Source: Bacillota bacterium | Lineage (GTDB): Bacteria; Bacillota; Clostridia; Oscillospirales; Ruminococcaceae | Reading direction: 5' to 3' | Assembly (NCBI GenBank): GCA_023394255.1 | Contig: JAEXAZ010000325.1 | Coordinates: 1-28,120 of the forward strand | Length of the DNA: 28,120 nt | Made by a program: the position numbers and the translations under genes | Shown here: positions 15,046-21,801 of the stretch, in pieces | Layout of the letters: the number at the start of each line of letters is the position of its first letter | Position numbering within the stretch: position 1 is the stretch's first letter | Notes under the pieces: generated by a model | Seen by the model: only the letters and a program-made list of their open reading frames with translations | What the model was told of the DNA's origin: nothing | Database searches by the model: none

Positions 15046-16692
15046 ATGGGCGAAACCGCCTCTAATTTTATCCATGAAATCATTGATGAAGATCTTGCAA
15101 ACGGGCTGAAAGAACGGATTCATACCCGTTTCCCGCCGGAGCCGAACGGCTACCTGCATATTGGCAGCGCAAAAGCGATCTGGATTAATTACAGCACCGC
15201 CAAGAAATATAACGGCCTGTTTAACCTGCGTTTTGACGACACCAACCCCGTCAAAGAGGATACCGAATACGTGGAATCCATCGAAGAGGACCTGCGCTGG
15301 CTGGGCGCCATCCCGGACGGCATCTATTACGGTTCCGATTATTTTGACCAGTGCTATTCCTACGCCGTCCAGCTGATCAGGGACGGGAAGGCGTACGTCT
15401 GCGATCTCACCCCGGACGAAATGCGCGAGTACCGCGGCACTTTGAAAGAGCCGGGCAGGGAAAGCCCCTACCGCGGCCGTTCCGTCGAGGAAAACCTCGA
15501 CCTGTTTGAGCGGATGAAAAATGGCGAATTCCCCGACGGCAGCAAGACGCTGCGCGCGAAAATCGATATGGCTTCGCCGAACATGAACATGCGCGACCCC
15601 GCGATCTACCGGATTGTGCGCGCCCACCACCATCGCCAGGGCGACAAATGGTGCATCTACCCGCTTTATGACTACGCGCATCCGATTCAGGACGCGATCG
15701 AGGGGATTACCCATTCCCTCTGCTCGCTGGAATTTGAGAACCACCGGCCGCTTTACGAGTGGGTGGTCGATAATATCAATTTTGCCAAAAAACCCAAGCA
15801 GCGGGAATTTGCGCGGCTCAACATCACCCATACGGTGATGTCCAAGCGCTATCTGCGCGAACTGGTGGAAACGGGCAAGGTGGACGGCTGGGACGACCCG
15901 CGCATGCCGACGCTCTGCGCCCTGCGCCGCCGCGGCTATACCCCCGGCTCCATCTTTGAATTTGTCAAACGTGCGGGTGTCGCAAAGGCCAACAGCCTTG
16001 TGGACATCAGGCTGCTGGAATACTGCATCCGCGAGGAACTGAACGCGTCCGCGCCCCGCCGTATGGCGGTCACCGAACCGCTCAAGGTTGTGATTACCAA
16101 TTATCCCGCCGGGCAGACGGAGTTTTTCGAGGTGGCAAACAACCCTGTCGACCCCGAAGCGGGTTCCCGCCAGGTCGCTTTCTCGGGGGAGCTTTATATT
16201 GAGCAGTCCGACTTTGCGGAGGTTCCCCCGCCGAAATATCAGCGGCTCAAACCGGACGGCGAGGTCCGCCTGATGGGCGCTTATATCATCCGCTGCAACG
16301 AGATCGTGCGGGATGAAAACGGCGAGATCAAAGAGCTGCGCTGTACCGCCGACCTGGAAACCAAAAACGGCGTCCCCGCGGACGGGCGCAAGGTGCGCGG
16401 TACTATCCACTGGGTTTCCGCTCCCCACGCCGTGGACGCGCAGATCATGCTCTACGACAACCTGTTCACGCTGGAAAACGTGGCGGATGTTCCGGAAGGC
16501 ACCAATTATCTGGACTTTCTGAGCCCCGACTCGCTTGCGGTTCTCAAAAACTGCAAGCTGGAAGCTTCGCTTGCGCAGGCAAAGCCGGGCGACCGGTTCC
16601 AGTTTGTCCGGATGGGTTATTTCTGCGCCGACAGCCGCAACAGCGGGACTTTTAACCGCGTCGTTACTTTAAAGGACAGCTTCAAAATATAA
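15046..16692 (+). CDS. glnS: Glutaminyl-tRNA synthetase
   Basis: The 548-residue enzyme charges tRNA-Gln directly. The HIGH motif is PEPNGYLHIGSAKA (H38-G40), followed by RFDDTNP, and the second motif is VMSKR (265-268). The C-terminal anticodon-binding beta barrels start near residue 335, with NYPAGQ and later GTIHWVS segments diagnostic of GlnRS rather than GluRS. GlnRS is thought to have reached bacteria by transfer from eukaryotes and is sporadic in Firmicutes. Its presence implies glutaminyl-tRNA need not depend on the GatCAB amidotransferase here. ATG 15046 has GGAGAG at 15031-15036. Confidence 0.96.
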   Translation: MGETASNFIHEIIDEDLANGLKERIHTRFPPEPNGYLHIGSAKAIWINYSTAKKYNGLFNLRFDDTNPVKEDTEYVESIEEDLRWLGAIPDGIYYGSDYFDQCYSYAVQLIRDGKAYVCDLTPDEMREYRGTLKEPGRESPYRGRSVEENLDLFERMKNGEFPDGSKTLRAKIDMASPNMNMRDPAIYRIVRAHHHRQGDKWCIYPLYDYAHPIQDAIEGITHSLCSLEFENHRPLYEWVVDNINFAKKPKQREFARLNITHTVMSKRYLRELVETGKVDGWDDPRMPTLCALRRRGYTPGSIFEFVKRAGVAKANSLVDIRLLEYCIREELNASAPRRMAVTEPLKVVITNYPAGQTEFFEVANNPVDPEAGSRQVAFSGELYIEQSDFAEVPPPKYQRLKPDGEVRLMGAYIIRCNEIVRDENGEIKELRCTADLETKNGVPADGRKVRGTIHWVSAPHAVDAQIMLYDNLFTLENVADVPEGTNYLDFLSPDSLAVLKNCKLEASLAQAKPGDRFQFVRMGYFCADSRNSGTFNRVVTLKDSFKI

Positions 16693-16734
16693 TCCCGTTC
16701 AGCGCTCCTCGGATTTGAGAAAGGATGTGCCAAA

Positions 16735-19700
16735 TTGGAACCGGAAAACAACAATGTTTTGTCTTTTGCAAAAAAGATCTGGCATTCCTATCTGGTAGAC
16801 AGGGATTACGCCTTCCTTCTTCCGCATTTCGATGAACAGCTCAGTTGGATAGGGACCGGGAAGGATGAGTTTTTTCTCTCTTCGGAGGAAACTCTGGCCG
16901 CTGTGCGCCGCAACCTGAGTAAAGATTCCGGCCCGCTGGATATCCTGCGCGAATGCTACCATCCGATCAGCCTTGGCGACGGGGTTTGGCTGGTAGTTGG
17001 TTTCCTCATTGCCTGCGCTCCGGGAGGCAGGGAGGATCTTGCGCTTTTCCCAATCCGATTTACCGCCGCCGTCCGCCGGGACCCGGAGGTTGAATTCAAA
17101 ATCATTCATTTTCATACCTCCGCACCAAGCGATTTGCAGGAGAACGGGGCATTGTTCCCCGCATGCATTTCGCGGCGCTCCTACGAGACGCTCGTTCGCC
17201 AAATGAGCAAAAAAACCCGGGAAATGGAGGCTCTCGCCAACGGCATTTCCGGAGGGGTGGCGAAAATCCGGCTGGACGCGGACCGGCTCACGCTGCTTTA
17301 CGCAAACGAGGGTTTTTTTCAGCTGAGCGGGCGGACCCGCGCGCAGTGCGAAGACGCCCTGCATCAGGGCAGACTCGCGCAGGTAATCCATCCGGACGAT
17401 TGCCGGGAACTGCTGGCGGCTCTTTACGGAACGGCCGGCACCAACGAGACGCTTTCCAGGGAGATTCGCATCTGCAGATACGACGGAACCACGGCATGGA
17501 TCTACCTGCGGGTCACATTTTTGGAAATGCAGGGCGGGCGTCCGGTATTTCAAGGCGTTTTTGTGGATTTGACCGAACAGAAAAAGACCCAGCAGAACCT
17601 TGAACGGACCAACCGTGAGCTTCGGCAGCTCACCGATTCCATTCCCGGCGGCGTTGCCGCCGTGCTTTTGGACGAGGGGCTTTCCCTGCTCTACGCCAAC
17701 GCCCGCTTTTTCAATCTTATGGGATTCCCCAATGATGACGGTCAAAACGGCAGCCGCCGGCTGGGCGAGTCTGTGCACCCTGACGACCTTCCCGGTCTGC
17801 AGGAGCTGCTGCACAACCGGATCACCCGCAATGAAATGGCACATACGGAATGCCGGGTCCGTTCGGCCGACGGAAAAAATATCTGGCTGGCCCTCAACGC
17901 AAGCAAAATTGACGACCAGGACGGATTCCCTGTGATGCTTTGCGTATTCATGGATATTACAAATCTGAAATCCGTGCAGCAGGCGCTTGAGATCGAAAAA
18001 GAGCGCTACCGGATCGTTGCCGGTTTCAGCAAGGACCTTCTGTTTGAATATGACATTGCAACCGGTTCCCTGTGCTATTTTAATTCGGGGACGGGGATGC
18101 AGCGGTCCGAACGGTATTTTCATTCCTTTCGGGATGAAATGCTCGAAAAAAACGCGGTTTTTTCCGAAGACCTTCCCGTTTTTCAGCAGCTTTGCGACCA
18201 TATGGAAAACGGAGTCAGTGAATTTTCCTTCGAGCTGCGGTGCAGCCTTCTGGCCGGCCAGTACGGCTGGATACGTGTGCAGGGGAAAACCATCTGCGAC
18301 GAACTGGGCGAACCGGTCAAGGCGATCGGACTGATTTCCAATATCGACGCGCAGAAGCGGGAAATGGAAGGGCTGATTGAAAAAGCCCAGTTTGACACTT
18401 TGACCGGCCTTTATAACCGGGGCACAGCCGAAACGCTGATCGGGCAGGCAATCGCCCGGGAGCCTAACCGGCAGCATGCGTTCATCATCGCCGATCTGGA
18501 CCGCTTTAAAGACATCAACGACACGCTCGGGCACATGACCGGCGACTCCGTCCTTACCGAGGTATCCGGCCAGCTGCGCTCCATTATGCGGGATACGGAC
18601 ATTGTGGGGCGCATGGGCGGAGATGAGTTCCTGATCTTTATAAAAAATATCGGTTCGGTGAGGGCAATCCGCCGCAAAGCGCAGGAAATCTGCGATATCT
18701 TCCGCGGTACCCGAATCGGGCGGAACGGCCGCCCGATTTCCGGCAGCGTTGGGGTTGCCCTGTACCCGCATGACGGGGAAAGCTTTGACGAGCTGTTCGT
18801 CAAGGCCGACGCCGCCCTGTACGGCGCCAAACGGCGGGGCAAAGACTGCTATATGCTTTATTCCAGTGAAATCGGGCTGACCGACAACGCATCACCGGAT
18901 ACCAGCCTTTCGCCGCCGGATGAAACGGCTTTGGCCATGCCGGGGTTCCAGCAGGCGCTCCGGGAACTGCTCGACTGCGCCGCCGATCCGGATGTCACCA
19001 TCCAGCAGCTCCTCGCGGGAACGGGCAGGCTGCTCAATCTGTCGAGGGTTGTGCTCCTCGAACCGGCGGGAAATTCCGGCGGGATGCGTGTTGTCAACGA
19101 GTGGTGCGGCAAAGGCGCCCCTTCCACAAGGGGAAGCCTGCAAAAAATTTCTGTTTCGGAATGGCGGGACGGGTTCGTACCCTATTTCCGCAGCGGCATG
19201 CTGGTGTGCGCCGATGCCCGCATGCTTCACCTTCCGGAATCCATCCGCGTGATCTATGCCCGTTTTTCAACGCGCGCGCAGATCCAGTATCTGATTGGGG
19301 ATTCCGAGACACCGCATGGGGCGGTCTGCTTTGACATCTGTGACCGGGTGCATGAATGGTCCTGCGAGGAAATCGACGCGCTTTCCGCTTTGGCAAAGGT
19401 GATCAGCGCACGGCTGCTGGATTCCCGCGCGAAAGAGCAGTTCAGCGGCCGCAACCTGCTTTTGGAGGCCGCCGCGCACAATCCCAACCTCTACTCCTAC
19501 GCGGTTCGCCCCAATACATACAAACTGCTTTTTATTGACCCGGGGATGCAGCAGCTTTACCCGGATGCCAACCCCGGCGACCTGTGCTACCAGGCTTTCC
19601 GCTTTGGCAGCTTTCCATGCATGCATTGTCCGATGAAGCCGGAAAACGGAGGGATTTCGGAATATTATAACAGTAACCTCGGATGGTGGGTCAACACGAC

Positions 19701-21060
19701 CTCTTCGCGGATTTCCATGGACAGCAACGAAGACGCCACAGTGGTTTGCTTTTCCAATATCACCAGCTTCCGCCGCCGGATTATGACCACCGATTCCCTG
19801 ACCGGCCTTTCCAATATGACTGAATTTGAAACCGACGCGCTCTCCCTGCTCAAACGGCGCGGCAGGTCCAATTACGCGCTGGTGTATATGGATTTCAACA
19901 AATTTAAGTATATCAACGAAGCCTGCGGCTACCATACCGGCGACCAGGTCCTGATTGCTTTTTCGCGGGTCTTGCTTTCTTCCCTGCATCCCGGGGAATT
20001 GGCCTGCCGGTATACTTCGGATATGTTTCTCACTCTTTTACGCTATGACGACAGAGGGGAACTGGGAATCCGCCTTCAAAATCTTCAGTCGAAAATGGCG
20101 GAGAGCGTGCGGGACATCACGCAGGGTCTCACAATCTCCATTTCGGGGGGCATCTGTTTTGTGGAACCCGACGGCCCCAGCGATTTTATTACGATTGTGG
20201 ACCGTGCCAATATCGCCCGCAAATCCATTAAAGGTCTTCAGGCGAACGGTTTCGCAATTTATGACCATGCGCTCCACCTCAAAACCACCCGCGAAAAGGA
20301 AATCGAACTTTTGATGGCCGGCGCTTTAAAGAACAATGAATTTGTGGCGTTCTTCCAGCCGAAAATTGATCTGAAAACCGGGAAAATCGTGGGTGCGGAA
20401 GCGCTTGTGCGCTGGCACAGGGATTTTGGGCAGATGGTGATGCCCTCAGAATTTATTCCACTGTTCGAAAAAAACAGTTTTATCAAACAGCTTGACTTTT
20501 ATATTCATGATCAGGTATTTCAGCTGCTGCGGAAATGTCTGGATGAAGGGAAGCCTCTGGTCCCGATTTCCGTCAACATTTCCCGCGTCGATATTTTGGA
20601 CGACCGGTTCATCCCGTTTTTCGAAACCTCTCTGAAAAAATATCAGCTTCCTCCGGAGCTGATTGAGCTCGAACTGACCGAAAGCGTGTTTCTCGACACG
20701 ACCGATACGCTGATAGAATCCATCAACCGCCTTCGCGCAATGGGCATGCTGTTCTCCATAGACGACTTCGGCTCGGGATATTCTTCCCTGAATCTCCTGC
20801 GGCGCCTCCCCATTGACGTGCTCAAGCTGGACCGGGAATTTTTAAGCTCCGGGCATGCCACCCAAAAGGAACAGGCGGTGATTTCCAGCGTGATTCATAT
20901 GGCGAAATCGCTTGACATTGTAGTGCTGTCCGAAGGCGTGGAGACTGCCGAACAGGCGGAGTTCCTCAGATCTGCGGGCTGTGACCTTGCACAGGGTTTC
21001 CTGTATTCCAAACCGCTGCCGATAGACGCATTTCTGAATAAGCTTGCCGCACAGTTTTAA
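16735..21060 (+). CDS. Very large multi-sensor GGDEF/EAL c-di-GMP signalling protein
   Basis: This 1441-residue protein likely makes and/or degrades cyclic di-GMP. Reading along it: a SnoaL/NTF2-like domain (about 1-140, with WIGTGKDEF), PAS (164-280), PAS (296-417), PAS (423-540), an intact GGDEF domain (553-710; motif GGDEF at 628-632 with an RxxD inhibitory site RDTD five residues before it), a GAF-like region (730-905), a PAS-like region with cysteines C951, C962 and C965, a second degenerate GGDEF (1020-1180; TSDMF in place of GGDEF at 1094-1098), and an EAL domain (1186-1441; EAL at 1222-1224, with N, ELTES, DDFGSGYSS, LKLD and EGVET conserved). No membrane segment is seen, so it is cytoplasmic. 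It starts at TTG 16735 with AAAGGA 9 nt upstream; no in-frame ATG fits. Confidence 0.93.
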   Translation: MEPENNNVLSFAKKIWHSYLVDRDYAFLLPHFDEQLSWIGTGKDEFFLSSEETLAAVRRNLSKDSGPLDILRECYHPISLGDGVWLVVGFLIACAPGGREDLALFPIRFTAAVRRDPEVEFKIIHFHTSAPSDLQENGALFPACISRRSYETLVRQMSKKTREMEALANGISGGVAKIRLDADRLTLLYANEGFFQLSGRTRAQCEDALHQGRLAQVIHPDDCRELLAALYGTAGTNETLSREIRICRYDGTTAWIYLRVTFLEMQGGRPVFQGVFVDLTEQKKTQQNLERTNRELRQLTDSIPGGVAAVLLDEGLSLLYANARFFNLMGFPNDDGQNGSRRLGESVHPDDLPGLQELLHNRITRNEMAHTECRVRSADGKNIWLALNASKIDDQDGFPVMLCVFMDITNLKSVQQALEIEKERYRIVAGFSKDLLFEYDIATGSLCYFNSGTGMQRSERYFHSFRDEMLEKNAVFSEDLPVFQQLCDHMENGVSEFSFELRCSLLAGQYGWIRVQGKTICDELGEPVKAIGLISNIDAQKREMEGLIEKAQFDTLTGLYNRGTAETLIGQAIAREPNRQHAFIIADLDRFKDINDTLGHMTGDSVLTEVSGQLRSIMRDTDIVGRMGGDEFLIFIKNIGSVRAIRRKAQEICDIFRGTRIGRNGRPISGSVGVALYPHDGESFDELFVKADAALYGAKRRGKDCYMLYSSEIGLTDNASPDTSLSPPDETALAMPGFQQALRELLDCAADPDVTIQQLLAGTGRLLNLSRVVLLEPAGNSGGMRVVNEWCGKGAPSTRGSLQKISVSEWRDGFVPYFRSGMLVCADARMLHLPESIRVIYARFSTRAQIQYLIGDSETPHGAVCFDICDRVHEWSCEEIDALSALAKVISARLLDSRAKEQFSGRNLLLEAAAHNPNLYSYAVRPNTYKLLFIDPGMQQLYPDANPGDLCYQAFRFGSFPCMHCPMKPENGGISEYYNSNLGWWVNTTSSRISMDSNEDATVVCFSNITSFRRRIMTTDSLTGLSNMTEFETDALSLLKRRGRSNYALVYMDFNKFKYINEACGYHTGDQVLIAFSRVLLSSLHPGELACRYTSDMFLTLLRYDDRGELGIRLQNLQSKMAESVRDITQGLTISISGGICFVEPDGPSDFITIVDRANIARKSIKGLQANGFAIYDHALHLKTTREKEIELLMAGALKNNEFVAFFQPKIDLKTGKIVGAEALVRWHRDFGQMVMPSEFIPLFEKNSFIKQLDFYIHDQVFQLLRKCLDEGKPLVPISVNISRVDILDDRFIPFFETSLKKYQLPPELIELELTESVFLDTTDTLIESINRLRAMGMLFSIDDFGSGYSSLNLLRRLPIDVLKLDREFLSSGHATQKEQAVISSVIHMAKSLDIVVLSEGVETAEQAEFLRSAGCDLAQGFLYSKPLPIDAFLNKLAAQF

Positions 21061-21061
21061 A

Positions 21062-21096
21062 AAAACGGCATGCCCGATACAGGGGCATGCCGTTTT
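21062..21096. terminator. Bidirectional terminator between the GGDEF/EAL gene and the HD nucleotidase gene
   Basis: AAAACGGCATGCCC (21062-21075) and GGGCATGCCGTTTT (21083-21096) form a perfect 14-bp stem with a 7-nt loop. A run of A on one side and T on the other makes it functional in both directions. It starts 2 bases after the GGDEF/EAL stop and ends 8 bases before the stop of the convergent gene. Confidence 0.92.
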
Positions 21097-21103
21097 CCGC
21101 GGT

Positions 21104-21670
21104 TTATTCGGCCTGCAGCTCGTCCAGTGTCCGCTCATAGGACGGCAGAAACTGTTTCAGAAACGTATCCACAGCGGGAAGCTCCATCGCCCTGAGCGCG
21201 GTAAGCTGCGCTTCTTTCGCGCTGCAGAAGTCATGGTTGCCCATCTGGATCTCCTCGACACATTTCAGCAGCGCGGAAAGCTTATCGGCCGCTTTTACCA
21301 GCTTTCGGACCTGCTTGTCTTCTTCAAAAAAATACGGTTCATACTGTGCGGATAATTCTTTCGGAAGGGCGGACAACAGCCGTTCCGCCGCCGCCCGCTC
21401 AATCTGCCGGTAATTTTTGCGGATCTCGGGGTTGTCGTATTTAATTGGTGTCGGGAGATCCCCCGTAATGATTTCACTGCAGTCATGGTACAGCGCGCAG
21501 AACACCGCGCGGGACGGCTCCACCCCCGACATCAATGCCAAAACATGTGCGATATACGCCACTTCCAGCGTATGCTCGCTCAGGTTTTCCTGCCTTGCGT
21601 TGCGCATCAGCCCCCAGCGGTTGATATATTTCATGCGCGAAAGCAGCGCAAAAAAACTATAGCTTTTCAT
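21104..21670 (-). CDS. yfbR: 5'-deoxynucleotidase, YfbR-type HD-domain protein
   Basis: The 188-residue HD protein closely resembles E. coli YfbR, which dephosphorylates deoxynucleoside 5'-monophosphates. Key residues line up: R18 and W19 in INRWGLMRN, H33 in NLSEHTLEVA, H62-D63 and E66 in LYHDCSEIITGDLPTP, D71 in the same motif, and the second metal aspartate in KAADKLSALLKC. The whole N-terminus starts at the same place as YfbR. ATG 21670 has AAAGGAG upstream on the minus strand. It is divergent from the yfhO-type gene and shares with it a palindrome in the promoter region. The gene seems monocistronic. Confidence 0.9.
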   Translation of the reverse strand: MKSYSFFALLSRMKYINRWGLMRNARQENLSEHTLEVAYIAHVLALMSGVEPSRAVFCALYHDCSEIITGDLPTPIKYDNPEIRKNYRQIERAAAERLLSALPKELSAQYEPYFFEEDKQVRKLVKAADKLSALLKCVEEIQMGNHDFCSAKEAQLTALRAMELPAVDTFLKQFLPSYERTLDELQAE

Positions 21671-21720
21671 TCCATCCGCTCCTTTTTATTGATTGGATTT
21701 TATCATATCAGAAATTTGCA

Positions 21721-21747
21721 CATTTTAAAAGACGCGCTTTTAAAATG
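21721..21747. promoter_or_regulatory. Perfect palindrome between divergent genes (candidate operator)
   Basis: CATTTTAAAAG (21721-21731), ACGCG spacer, CTTTTAAAATG (21737-21747): an inverted repeat with 11-bp perfect arms. It covers the -35 position of the promoter for the yfhO operon and lies in the probable promoter zone of yfbR. It is symmetrical and not followed by a T run, so it fits a protein-binding site better than a terminator. No family assignment is possible. Confidence 0.5.
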
Positions 21748-21765
21748 CATTTATTGTGGTATAAT
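21737..21765 (+). promoter_or_regulatory. Extended -10 promoter of the yfhO-csbB-lacX operon
   Basis: A perfect TATAAT at 21760-21765 is preceded by TG at 21757-21758 (extended -10). The -35 position, 17 bp upstream (CTTTTA, 21737-21742), is weak and lies in the right arm of the palindrome. The transcript should begin near 21772, about 30 nt before ATG 21802. Confidence 0.65.
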
Positions 21766-21801
21766 TTAACTATCTTTGTTATCGCGTCGCGGAGGTTTAT
21801 C

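Noticed and set aside
15043..16428. A 461-codon antisense open frame opposite glnS
   Set aside because: Covers a fully conserved GlnRS; no domain or start signal. Similar antisense frames opposite trpC/trpF (466-1368), msmK (7721-8851) and yfhO (22669-23577) were rejected for the same reason.
16699..18771. A 690-codon antisense open frame inside the GGDEF/EAL gene
   Set aside because: It is in the shadow of a clearly coding frame with many family motifs, has no recognisable domain and no ribosome site; long antisense frames are expected at this GC content.
21721..21747. The palindrome as a terminator of yfbR or of a small RNA
   Set aside because: The arms are AT-rich, no gene ends here and no T run follows; position at divergent promoters fits an operator better.
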